The translations under genes and the position numbers were made by a program. 15,920 bases of DNA from CAWEPK01 sp049521495 (GTDB lineage Bacteria > Desulfobacterota > Syntrophorhabdia > Syntrophorhabdales > WCHB1-27): positions 1 through 15,920 of the forward strand of contig JBEKOT010000070.1 in NCBI GenBank assembly GCA_049521495.1. Direction: 5' to 3'. Shown here one piece after another: positions 8,601 to 13,964 of the stretch. Every line of letters begins with the position of its first letter. Positions within the stretch are counted from its first letter, which is position 1. The notes beneath the pieces are model-generated. The model did no database searches, had not been told where the DNA came from, and saw nothing but the letters and a program-made list of their open reading frames with translations.

Positions 8601-8695
8601 CGGCGGGCATCGGAGAAGGTGAACTTCTCGCTGAGCTGCAGCCGGTACGTCGAAACGGGCACCCTCGCCTGATACTCGTGCTCTCTGGCCCTCAA
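5657..8695 (-). CDS. treY: Malto-oligosyltrehalose synthase (GH13)
   Basis: This enzyme converts the reducing-end alpha-1,4 linkage of maltodextrins to alpha,alpha-1,1, giving maltooligosyl-trehalose for TreZ to cleave. The 1012-residue protein has the TreY N-terminus (VPVSTYRLQLSEKFTFSDA, 12-30). Region I is DLVPNHM (96-102). The nucleophile is D344 in GLRVDHPDGLYDP. The acid/base E421 is in EKILMRNEPMPEEWP, followed by STTGYTF. Region IV is TSTHDSKRGEDVRAR. The TTG start at 8695 overlaps the treZ stop (TTGA, 4 nt) and has GGAGGGGA 6 nt upstream, so translation is probably coupled. It is somewhat longer than many TreY proteins, with an extra segment (about 360-410) between the nucleophile and acid/base motifs. 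No treX or treS is in the window. Confidence 0.97.
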   Translation of the reverse strand: MRAREHEYQARVPVSTYRLQLSEKFTFSDARRIAAYLADLGITDLYTSSYLKARHGSPHGYDIVDFSRLNDELGTAEEYEDFVAEQKRLGLGQVFDLVPNHMCIAANNAWWMDVLENGPSSVYARFFDINWHPVKHELKDKILVPFLGDQYGRVLESQELRLGFEEGGFFVSYWDYRFPLRPDTYIKVLAHKIKELGEALRPGNQYYIELLSINTALSHLPAYKETDPDKMAERNREKEIVKKRLAGLYSASEDIRRHIDGNVRVFNGTKGEPESFDLLDNLLSDQAFRLSYWRVATEEINYRRFFDINDLAAIRMEDPAVFEETHGLVFRLIREGKVTGLRVDHPDGLYDPSKYFSRLQRNCYIQTGLMTREASEEHVHSQVEESILSEALGRRYDETTFSGRKAKPFYIVGEKILMRNEPMPEEWPIFSTTGYTFLNLVNGMFVDGSNEKAFNRLYRRFTRTAVRYSRVAYEKKKLIMQRAMSSEINTLGNYLNRISEKNRHTRDFTLNSLTGAIVEIIASFPVYRTYINSPSIPERDRQHIEYAVSRAKAMNPTINESIFNFVKEVLLLQWPAKLTEEGRKEWLDFVMRFQQITGPVMAKGLEDTAFYTYNRLISLNEVGGSPDRFGTSVQEFHEHNLKRQKFWPHALITTSTHDSKRGEDVRARINVLSEVPEEWRRHVARWSQMNRKHRVPVDGGRAPDPNEEYFLYQTLIGAWPIQVEKEAEYNDFVERIKNYSLKAMREAKVNTSWINPRTAYEKASVEFVEAVLDRGRPNEFLDDFEPFQRKVAFCGMCSSLAQTLLKITSPGVPDFYQGTEVWSLNLVDPDNRRPVDYDGRTRMLNDLRRWEREAPLKEIAAQLVDTWEDGRIKMYVTWKALNFRKEYGRLLARTRYMPLEAAGGRTANICAFARRAEGAVFIVVVPRFLMGFLDAESERPALREGTWDGSFLLLPSLRVSCYENVFTGEVIKRMRYMEAGALRLADLFRTFPVALLKGLEPREMAERNGKGG

Positions 8696-10542
8696 ACCCG
8701 ATCCCCTCCGTCCATGATGAAAATGGCGAAGCCGTAGGGGCCTATGCAGAGGTCGCTACTGATCTCGCTCACCCGGTCCGGCAGCAGACTGCCGGCGCCG
8801 CCCCAGGTGACGTCCCCCGAATCTACGAGCTTCCTCCAGTGGCCCCGGGGGATTGGCAGCGAAACGCCCTTCACCGCACCATCGAAATTGGCCAGCCAGA
8901 AAACGGAGCAGCCGTCTTTCCAGATCCGTGCGACCATGAGCTTGTCCGCCTCGGTCCCGTAGGCCTCGACGCGACTCTTGTCGGGCCTCGCCAGGCAGGG
9001 CGTCTCCCTCCTCACGGCCAAAAGGCGGCGAAAGTAATCGCACAGCGTCTTGCCTCTGCCGTGTTCCCTCTTCTCCCATCCGATCTTGGACGCCCCGAAG
9101 GTGTCGATATGGCCGGGGTCCGGCGCCTCCCCTTCCAGGGAAAAGTCCTTGAACTCCTCCATCCTCCCCTCCCGCACGGCCCGTGTCAGCCCTTCGTCCG
9201 AATAGTCGACAAAATAAAGAAAGGGGTTCTCCTCCCCGTACTCCTCGCCCATGAATAGGAGCGGGACATAGGGCGAGGCAAGGAGCACGCCGGCGGCCGC
9301 CTTGAGCGCCTCGAAGGGGACCATGGTCGAAAGCCTGTCGCCCGTCATCCTGTTCCCCGTCTGGTCATGGTTCTGGCAGAAGACGACCAGCTTGTCGCCC
9401 GCGACGTCGGCCGCCGAATTTCCGTGGCTGCGCTTCCGATACGTAGAGTACCGTCCCTGATAGACCACCCCCTCCGCGACCGCAGTCACCATGTCGGAGA
9501 CGGTGCCGAAATCTGCATAGTAGCCTTTCCGCTCGCCAGTGAGCAGGGTGTGGAGGGCGTGGTGGAAATCGTCCGACCACTGGGCGTCGACGCCAAGGCC
9601 GCACCTTTCTGCCGGCTTCACTACCCTCGCGTCGTTCAGGTCGCTCTCTGCGATCAAAAGGAGCCTGCGGCCCGACTCGCGGGAGTAGTCCCCGACCGCG
9701 CGGGTCAGACGGGCCAGGAAAGGCGTGGCGCTCTGGTCGAAAATGCCGTGGATGGCGTCTATCCTCAAGGCGTCCACGTGGTAGTGCTCGGACCAGTACA
9801 GGGCATTCTCTATGAAGAAGTTGCGTACCTCGTCGCTGTACGGCCCGTCGAAATTCACGGCCGCACCCCATGGCGTCCGGTACCTGTCCGTAAAATAGGG
9901 ACCGAAGTCGGCCAGGTAGTTCCCCTCCGGGCCCAGGTGGTTGTAGACCACGTCGAGCATTACGGCGATGGCCCGTTTGTGGCACTCGTTGACCAGTTCT
10001 TTCAGACCCGCAGGCCCCCCGTAGGAAGCCTGCACGGCAAAGGGGTACACGCCGTCGTAACCCCAGCTCCGCGTCCCCGGGAACTGGGCGACGGGCATCA
10101 GCTCAAGGGTGTTCACGCCCAGTGCCGCAAGGTCGTCGAGGCGCTCCGTCATCGCGCCGAAGGTCCCCCCGGGCGTGAAGGTCCCCACATGGACCTCGTA
10201 TATGACCATGTCTCGGAGGGGGACCCCATCCCAGCCGTCGTCCTGCCACTCGAAGGAGTGATCGACCAGGCGGGAAGCGGCGTGCACGCCGGCCGGCTGG
10301 TAATGGGAAGCCGGGTCCGGCCTCTCAACGGACCCGTCGAGGCGGTAGAGATAGTCCGCTCCCGCTGCCGCGCCGTCGCGGACGGTGCTCCAGTAACCCA
10401 TGCCGTCCCTCTCCATGGGCCAGGTGGCGCCGTCCATCCTGAGATGCACCGTCCCGGAAAGGGGGGCCCAGACGACGAAGGAACACCGGCCTTCGCCGAG
10501 GTACCGGGGGCCTACCCTCCTGCGGGACTGCATGAACTTCAT
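8692..10542 (-). CDS. treZ: Malto-oligosyltrehalose trehalohydrolase (GH13)
   Basis: This enzyme hydrolyses the alpha-1,4 bond next to the trehalose unit made by TreY, releasing trehalose. With the ATG at 10542 the protein has 616 residues, normal for TreZ. An N-terminal beta-sandwich (GPRYLGEGRCSFVVWAP onward) precedes the (beta/alpha)8 barrel that starts at IYEVHVGTFTPGGTF (114-128). Region I is DVVYNHLGPEGNYL (197-210). The nucleophile D262 is in ALRIDAIHGIFD, the acid/base E299 in LLLIAESDLND, and the transition-state stabiliser D393 in CQNHDQTGNR. A GGGGACC stretch directly precedes the ATG, with GGAG further upstream; a second ATG at 10533 is also possible. A longer frame starting at 10641 would add 33 residues with no TreZ likeness. 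It is the first gene of the treZ-treY pair. Confidence 0.96.
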   Translation of the reverse strand: MKFMQSRRRVGPRYLGEGRCSFVVWAPLSGTVHLRMDGATWPMERDGMGYWSTVRDGAAAGADYLYRLDGSVERPDPASHYQPAGVHAASRLVDHSFEWQDDGWDGVPLRDMVIYEVHVGTFTPGGTFGAMTERLDDLAALGVNTLELMPVAQFPGTRSWGYDGVYPFAVQASYGGPAGLKELVNECHKRAIAVMLDVVYNHLGPEGNYLADFGPYFTDRYRTPWGAAVNFDGPYSDEVRNFFIENALYWSEHYHVDALRIDAIHGIFDQSATPFLARLTRAVGDYSRESGRRLLLIAESDLNDARVVKPAERCGLGVDAQWSDDFHHALHTLLTGERKGYYADFGTVSDMVTAVAEGVVYQGRYSTYRKRSHGNSAADVAGDKLVVFCQNHDQTGNRMTGDRLSTMVPFEALKAAAGVLLASPYVPLLFMGEEYGEENPFLYFVDYSDEGLTRAVREGRMEEFKDFSLEGEAPDPGHIDTFGASKIGWEKREHGRGKTLCDYFRRLLAVRRETPCLARPDKSRVEAYGTEADKLMVARIWKDGCSVFWLANFDGAVKGVSLPIPRGHWRKLVDSGDVTWGGAGSLLPDRVSEISSDLCIGPYGFAIFIMDGGDRV

Positions 10543-10648
10543 GGTCCCCGCTTCTCCGAAAAGAGACTGAGCCTCCAGCGGAACATGATGCGGCAATTGG
10601 TGAACAACAATTAACTTGAGGGCAAGCAAAAGGCATACCACGAATCGG

Positions 10649-10676
10649 GGCGGCCGAAAGGCAAAGAACGGCCGCC
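10649..10676. promoter_or_regulatory. Strong hairpin in the treZ leader
   Basis: GGCGGCCG (10649-10656) and CGGCCGCC (10669-10676) form a perfect 8-bp GC stem with a 12-nt A-rich loop. It lies between the phased repeats and the treZ start, so it would be in the treZ leader if transcription begins upstream. It lacks a following T-run on either strand. A weaker inverted repeat AATTG-N8-CAATT sits nearer treZ at 10595-10612. Confidence 0.35.
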
Positions 10677-10692
10677 GCAGGAGACTGCCTGC

Positions 10693-10739
10693 CTGTCTCG
10701 CCTTATGATAATCTGTCTCTTTCCGCGAGATTCTGTCTC
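10693..10739. repeat. Three CTGTCTC repeats phased at exactly 20 bp
   Basis: CTGTCTC (GAGACAG on the minus strand) occurs at 10693-10699, 10713-10719 and 10733-10739, a spacing of 20 bp or about two helical turns. The sequence lies between the divergent treZ and the small membrane-protein gene. Phased direct repeats of this type are typical of cooperative regulator binding. The flanking 10-mer AGAGACTGAG also occurs twice, at 10562-10571 and 10746-10755. Confidence 0.5.
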
Positions 10740-10773
10740 GTTCAGAGAGACTGAGTCGGACGGCCCGCTCATC

Positions 10774-10802
10774 TTGACCGGCGCCCGGGGTTGTTATAGG
10801 AT
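10774..10802 (+). promoter_or_regulatory. Candidate promoter for the small membrane-protein gene
   Basis: TTGACC (10774-10779) and TAGGAT (10797-10802) are separated by 17 bp, giving a start near 10809 and a leader of about 55 nt before the TTG start codon at 10865. It is a consensus match only. Confidence 0.4.
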
Positions 10803-10864
10803 TTCATGAACGGGGCCGCCGAAGCCACGGAAAGAGGCCCGGCGGACCGACTTCGGAGGGCACA

Positions 10865-11212
10865 TTGGAAAGGAAAGCCGATATAGGCAAGCTCCTCAAT
10901 TTCATAGGCTTCCTCGTTCTCCTTTTCGGCCTGAGCAGCGCCGTGATCGTCTACGAGAAAGCTGCCAATGCGCCGACCCAGGTCCTTGGGTACGAAGTGG
11001 GGGAAGACGGCTCGACTTATCCGGTCATGCCTGAAGACTCCAAGCAATACCGGCGCCAGCTCGAGCTGTACGGCGGAAAGGAGAACGTCCTGGCGGACGA
11101 GATCAGGAGATGGTTCATCGGATTGTGGGAGGGTAAATCCCTGGGGCTCACCATAGCCTGCATCTCCGTCCTTGCAGCGCTGGGGCTCTTCCTGGCCGCC
11201 TTCGTGGTATAG
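10865..11212 (+). CDS. Small two-TM membrane protein, function unknown
   Basis: A 115-residue protein, not assigned to a family. The TTG start is chosen because GGAGGG lies 4 nt upstream and no ATG gives a better fit. Two hydrophobic helices are visible: LLNFIGFLVLLFGLSSAVIVY (about 10-30) and LGLTIACISVLAALGLFLAAFVV at the C-terminus. Between them is a polar loop of about 60 residues rich in charged and tyrosine residues (VGEDGSTYPVMPEDSKQYRR), probably periplasmic given the positive N-terminus (MERK). It is divergent from treZ across a 320-bp region and followed by an inverted-repeat element. It may share regulation with the trehalose genes, but nothing in the protein shows a role. Confidence 0.75.
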   Translation: MERKADIGKLLNFIGFLVLLFGLSSAVIVYEKAANAPTQVLGYEVGEDGSTYPVMPEDSKQYRRQLELYGGKENVLADEIRRWFIGLWEGKSLGLTIACISVLAALGLFLAAFVV

Positions 11213-11221
11213 GCGCAAGGG

Positions 11222-11541
11222 GGGCAGGGCGAGCGGATTTTGGAGACCCTTCTTTAAGGCGTCGGGTATAGGTTACCTCCTCGTCCCGCCTCAGCCCCAA
11301 GAAAAGCTGACGCTCCTTCTTCCGTCGAGCGGTCCCCCCCATCCCCCCACTGCGAAGGAGCCGTTCTATCCCCCAGTCGGCTTACTCGCTCGCGCCAGAG
11401 CTGACAGCTCCTTCGCTCCGGGGGGCATTTTACCTCGCCGGAAGTCGTCGCGCGCTTTTCTAAGCTGTCCTTTCACACGGACGAGTCGGTAACCCACACC
11501 CGCCGCCTCTCCAAAGGCCCGTCGCTATCTGGCCTCCCATG
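11222..11541. repeat. Inverted-repeat element, copy 1 (with internal insert)
   Basis: This fills most of the 435-bp gap between two plus-strand genes. Its left part (11222-11259) and right part (11485-11541) recur, closely spaced, at 12105-12222. The two ends are also related to each other in inverted orientation: the reverse complement of 11257-11277 matches 11488-11508 at 17 of 21 positions (GGTTACCTATACCCG versus GGTAACCCACACCCG). Between them lie about 200 bp not present in copy 2, which include a perfect 10-bp inverted repeat GCGAAGGAGC (11352-11361) / GCTCCTTCGC (11407-11416). It looks like a palindromic extragenic or MITE-like element carrying an insert. No protein is supported here. 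Confidence 0.6.
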
Positions 11542-11647
11542 CAGGGATCATAGAGTGGTTTTTAAATGCGTTCGCCCCGAGTATGGCGGTTGTTGATCTT
11601 CCCCGCAATTCCTTATACAATTCATTAGTCGCCAAGGGAGGAAGGGG

Positions 11648-12064
11648 ATGCTCGACGAAAAAGAGGTCACGGAGGCGGTCTCGCTCTATCTCTCGGAGAG
11701 GGGATATACCGTGCCGGAGAAGTCGATCGCGGACCCGCGCGGGGTCGACGTCGTCGTCTATCATCCCGATACGAGGAGCAAGATCTTCATCAGCGCGGCA
11801 GGCGTCGCCCGCTCGGAGGCCGGCCGCGGGAAGCTCGAGGCCTCCTATACCGAATCCCAGGTGTTGAGGTGCGTGGCAAGGGGCATATACAGCGCTTTCA
11901 AGATGCCCGTGCCGGACCACTTTATCCCCGGCGACAAGATCGCCATTGCCTTTCCCGACATACCCGCCTTCCACAAGTACCTGAACGCCCAGAAGCCAGT
12001 GATGGACTCCCTCGGCATCAAGGCTTTTCTCGTAGCGGGGGACAGCAAAGTTACGGAGCTATAA
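11648..12064 (+). CDS. Restriction-endonuclease-fold-like protein, probably catalytically inactive
   Basis: A 138-residue soluble protein. The ATG start has AGGGAGGAAGGGG immediately upstream. The order of elements resembles small PD-(D/E)XK nuclease-fold proteins: an N-terminal helix (LDEKEVTEAVSLYLSERGY), the strand RGVDVVVYHP, then KIFISAAG where such proteins usually have a strand ending in E-x-K-G. These are followed by YTESQVLRCVARGIYSAF, IAIAFPDIPAFHKYL and LGIKAFLVAGDSKV. The D in VDVVV is present, but the E and K are replaced (I-S-A-A-G), so nuclease activity is unlikely if the alignment is right. This fold call comes from memory of the pattern, not a search. The gene is flanked on both sides by copies of the same inverted-repeat element. 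It could be a DNA-binding relic or an accessory protein. Confidence 0.7.
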   Translation: MLDEKEVTEAVSLYLSERGYTVPEKSIADPRGVDVVVYHPDTRSKIFISAAGVARSEAGRGKLEASYTESQVLRCVARGIYSAFKMPVPDHFIPGDKIAIAFPDIPAFHKYLNAQKPVMDSLGIKAFLVAGDSKVTEL

Positions 12065-12104
12065 ACAGGCCGGCCGCCGGCGCTACCCGCCTCGGCTCCT
12101 CACA

Positions 12105-12222
12105 GGGCAGGCGAGCGCATTTGGAGACCCTTCTCTAAGGTGGCCGGGCACCGCGCCGGAGGCGTGGTCGGTAACCCACACCCGCCGCCTCCCCTACGGC
12201 CCGGCGCTATCTGCCTCCCATG
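12105..12222. repeat. Inverted-repeat element, copy 2 (compact)
   Basis: Positions 12105-12140 match 11222-11259 (GGCAGG, CGAGCG, then GGAGACCCTTCT and TAAGG), and 12167-12222 match 11485-11541 (GTCGGTAACCCACACCCG through CCTCCCATG), with small indels. Here the two halves are only 26 bp apart, making a compact GC-rich palindromic unit. Like copy 1 it starts soon after a plus-strand stop codon. A further weak match (TAGAGTGGTTTTTAAA / AATAGTGGTTTACGAAA) suggests the shared sequence extends to about 12280. Confidence 0.6.
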
Positions 12223-12594
12223 ACGCCTTCCTAGATTTCCTTCTCCTGCAAGGCATTCCGAAATAGTGGTTTACGAAAGTAGACGAAAGTAGACGCTTTT
12301 GCCGCGGGGGACCGGCGGCGGGCGGGCCGCCGGCAGCCGGGCGAGCTTCCCAATTGTCAAAGAACAAAGACCGGCCCGCAGTCTCTAAACCCGCGGGAAC
12401 AGCCGGCAGGCGACCGGTCTTCCAGCCGCCGCTCTACATTTTCTCTCGACCAACTTTTCCTGTCAAAGTGACAACCAGAGGTGACAAATTGCACCCCAAA
12501 CATTTTTTTAAAAATTTTTGGCCGAGCACGGGTACGTCTTCCGTAGCCCACATTTTTGTTTTTCTTCTTGCACGACCCACTCCCAAATGGTAAG
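12223..12594. other. Non-coding stretch with short repeats and AT-rich island
   Basis: No gene is supported. Visible structures are a 10-bp tandem repeat ACGAAAGTAG (12273-12282 and 12283-12292), a perfect GC hairpin CCGGCGGC / GCCGCCGG with a 6-nt loop (12312-12333), and an inverted repeat TGTCA-AAG-TGACA (12461-12473) with a further TGACA at 12482-12486. An A/T-only run lies at about 12502-12519. Base composition here differs from the neighbouring GC-rich genes, which suggests foreign or rearranged DNA. Confidence 0.45.
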
Positions 12595-12747
12595 ACCAGT
12601 CGAGCCATCTTTGGATTGATCGGAGTGGTAGTAGGAGCCATTATCAGCGGCAGTGCCAAGCTCTTGCTCGAAAGAAGAAAAGAGCGCGTTGCCGCCCGTG
12701 TTGCCGCGCGGCTGATTCGAGACGACCTGTATCAAGCCGCATGTGCT
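12595..12747 (+). pseudogene. Fragment of a small membrane-anchored protein gene
   Basis: The frame encodes a hydrophobic segment, SRAIFGLIGVVVGAIISGS, followed by KLLLERRKERVAARVAARL and IRDDLYQAA. This pattern (one TM with glycines, then a basic helix and R-D-D/E-L) is common at the N-terminus of conserved hypothetical bacterial membrane proteins. There is no usable start: the nearest ATG (12587) is in another frame and stops quickly. The similarity ends where the duplicated cassette begins near 12747. It is therefore read as a gene remnant broken at both ends; the identity of the parent gene is unknown. Confidence 0.5.
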
Positions 12748-12830
12748 TTTTTTTCTTGCATATTGCGGAAAAACAAAGAAGTAACGCATCTCTTGCCCCT
12801 GCCCCGGCTGCTACGCCAGGGGTAGGGGCA
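12748..12830. repeat. Duplicated cassette, truncated copy A
   Basis: Positions 12748-12766 are identical to 13742-13760 (TTTTTTTCTTGCATATTGC), and 12767-12830 are identical over 64 bp to 13886-13949. Relative to that second copy, 125 bp are missing at the 12766/12767 joint, which removes the SD, start and most of the 31-residue basic protein gene. Only its last codons (GKTKK-stop) and the 3' hairpin remain. The perfect identity points to a recent duplication or gene conversion. Confidence 0.85.
12794..12830. terminator. Strong GC hairpin at the end of copy A
   Basis: TGCCCCTGCCCC and GGGGTAGGGGCA form a 12-bp stem with one G-U pair. GGC/GCC extends it inside, with one bulged A. It lies just past the stop of the minus-strand gene at 12832, so it may end that transcript, but no T-run follows on either strand. 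Confidence 0.4.
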
Positions 12831-12831
12831 C

Positions 12832-13185
12832 CTAATCTGACTCTCGCTTATAGACTGCCGTGCCCCAGAACAGCGTATCACCGTAGATAGTAAATATTTC
12901 GCCGCCATTAGTTTTCAGAAACAGTTTGCCTCCTTCAGTCCACTTGCTGCCTATCACCCTGGTATCGGACAAATTGCTAAAATTATTTGTCACCGTAACG
13001 TCATCTCCACGAATGTACATTGTGAATACTGTGCTGCCCGATCTGTAAACATACTTGATCGCCTGGCTTTGAGGCCTAAGCCCCGGATTATTGATCAAAT
13101 CCTCGGCACTCTGCCCATACCCCATAGACCCCGCCGCAAGGATGAGCACGGATACCAACAACACTGCACAACCTGCCTTTCTCAT
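12832..13185 (-). CDS. Secreted hypothetical protein
   Basis: A 117-residue protein of unrecognised family. The start at 13185 has GGGAGG about 7 nt upstream. Residues 1-24 are a signal peptide (positive MRK, hydrophobic AVLLVSVLILAAG, cleavage probably after SMGYG), so the mature protein of about 93 residues is exported. The mature part is rich in beta-type alternation and polar residues (VFTMYIRGDDVTVTNNF, KLFLKTNGGEIFTIYGDTLFWGTAVYKR), suggesting a small beta-sheet domain. It has no cysteine after the signal peptide. It lies 40 nt downstream of the cysteine-rich peptide gene on the same strand and is probably co-transcribed with it. The two could act together outside the cytoplasm, but nothing shows how. 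Confidence 0.8.
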   Translation of the reverse strand: MRKAGCAVLLVSVLILAAGSMGYGQSAEDLINNPGLRPQSQAIKYVYRSGSTVFTMYIRGDDVTVTNNFSNLSDTRVIGSKWTEGGKLFLKTNGGEIFTIYGDTLFWGTAVYKRESD

Positions 13186-13225
13186 TAATTGTCCTCCCTT
13201 ATCCCTGTTTCTCTGCTTACCGGCC

Positions 13226-13432
13226 CTAGCTGCACTTCACCCTGGAGCAATTCTTGCCGCAGCACTGCTCACAATATTGGCTCCCCTGGGAATCGACACA
13301 AGTTCTCCAGTAGCAGCCGTTGTCCTGCAGCATCCAGTCCGTGCAACTGTCCCCGTCTGCGTGGATGACACCGGTCGCCCCTATTAACAAAGCTGATAAA
13401 CAGAGGAGGGTTATGATGACCGTTCTTCTCAT
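13226..13432 (-). CDS. Small secreted cysteine-rich peptide (8 Cys)
   Basis: A 68-residue protein with a clear signal peptide: MRRT, hydrophobic core VIITLLCLSALLIGATGV, cleavage predicted after IHA (residue 25). The mature peptide of about 43 residues has eight cysteines in the pattern C-x9-C-x4-C-x8-C-x2-C-C-x3-C-x4-C, enough for four disulfides or a metal site. The start at 13432 has AAGGAGG 6 nt upstream. The gene precedes the secreted 117-residue protein by 40 nt on the same strand. The cysteine density resembles disulfide-stabilised effector or toxin-like peptides, but I do not recognise a family. Alternative roles include metal binding or an envelope structural peptide. Confidence 0.78.
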   Translation of the reverse strand: MRRTVIITLLCLSALLIGATGVIHADGDSCTDWMLQDNGCYWRTCVDSQGSQYCEQCCGKNCSRVKCS

Positions 13433-13807
13433 GGTTTGCCTCCTTGTATGACCTTTATCCGATTTTTTGCATCTCTCCCGATTGTCCTATTCACGCCTGA
13501 AGCGCTTTTGATGCTACCAAGAACGCTATAGATTAACAAGATATTTTTGCCCCCGTTTAGAAACAGGCTGGAAAGATTGATCTCCCCTCCCCCTTTCCTT
13601 TGCTTTCCCTACTTTTTGACATCGTTAAGGAGAGGATTGTTCCACGCTGCGTGCTTTTAGATGCAGGATTGTGCGGCCGTCTAAACCCGTTTTTTTACGG
13701 GCAATGGAAGGGATTTTTATCGCATGCCGCCCGGAGAGGTATTTTTTTCTTGCATATTGCCGATAAAAAAGGAGAGAATCAAGAAGTACATTTTTAAAGG
13801 AGGCAAT
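13433..13807. other. Intergenic region upstream of the basic-protein gene
   Basis: Apart from the candidate minus-strand promoter, the plus-strand frame around 13582-13640 encodes PSPFPLLSLLFDIVKERIVP, which resembles a minus-strand frame at about 14052-14115 (see the remnant entry). A TTG-started frame of 65 residues here lacks an SD site and is not called. The upstream half of the duplicated cassette (13742-13760) and an A/T-rich leader precede the SD of the next gene. Confidence 0.45.
13511..13539 (-). promoter_or_regulatory. Candidate promoter of the secreted-peptide operon
   Basis: On the minus strand TTGTTA (13534-13539) and TAGCAT (13511-13516) are separated by 17 bp, each 4 of 6 to the sigma70 consensus. 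The start would lie about 70 nt before the ATG at 13432. Evidence is weak. Confidence 0.28.
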
Positions 13808-13903
13808 ATGGCAAAGAAATTGGCAGTAAAAGCGGCATCAAAGGCCCCGGCAAAGAAGGCAGCGAAGAAAGTAGCGAAGCCGGCCGGAAAAACAAAGAAG
13901 TAA
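13808..13903 (+). CDS. 31-residue lysine/alanine-rich basic protein (histone H1-like)
   Basis: A very short gene with a strong SD, AAAGGAGG, 4 nt before the ATG. The product reads MAKKLAVKAASKAPAKK, then AAKKVAKPAGKTKK: 12 lysines and 11 alanines in 31 residues, with no acidic residue. Its PAKKAAKK-type repeats resemble the C-terminal tails of histone H1-like bacterial proteins (HctB, AlgP), which bind DNA or RNA by charge. It could be a stand-alone nucleoid-associated peptide or a remnant of a longer tail-bearing protein. The strong SD argues for independent translation. A GC hairpin follows the stop. A truncated copy of the same locus lies at 12748-12830. Confidence 0.7.
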   Translation: MAKKLAVKAASKAPAKKAAKKVAKPAGKTKK

Positions 13904-13949
13904 CGCATCTCTTGCCCCTGCCCCGGCTGCTACGCCAGGGGTAGGGGCA
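13886..13949. repeat. Duplicated 64-bp 3' cassette, copy B
   Basis: Identical to 12767-12830. It comprises the last five codons and stop of the basic-protein gene, 9 spacer bases, and the hairpin at 13913-13949. The associated upstream 19-mer (13742-13760) is also duplicated. Confidence 0.88.
13913..13949 (+). terminator. Strong GC hairpin after the basic-protein gene
   Basis: The same 12-bp stem as at 12794-12830 (TGCCCCTGCCCC / GGGGTAGGGGCA) begins 9 nt after the stop codon. It is followed by AAAAAC rather than a T-run, so it is not a textbook intrinsic terminator. It may stabilise the 3' end of the short mRNA. Confidence 0.4.
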
Positions 13950-13964
13950 AAAACTCCTTACCCA

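Noticed and set aside
11222..12222. Integron-type attC sites around the nuclease-like gene
   Set aside because: The repeats contain GGTTACC/GGTAACC but not the GTTRRRY/RYYYAAC core pair, and no integrase is visible.
12471..12495. Sigma54-type promoter (GGTGACAAATTGC)
   Set aside because: The GG and GC elements are 9 rather than 10 bases apart, and no gene follows at a suitable distance.
12508..12789. Minus-strand frame starting MRYFFVFP, with the same N-terminus as a frame at 13717-13908
   Set aside because: The shared N-terminus arises only because both start inside the duplicated 64-bp cassette; each is antisense to the basic-protein 3' end and lacks an SD.
13600..13797. 65-codon plus-strand frame with a TTG start
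   Set aside because: No SD, ends in the leader of the basic-protein gene, and only part shows similarity to another remnant; treated as a possible decayed segment instead.
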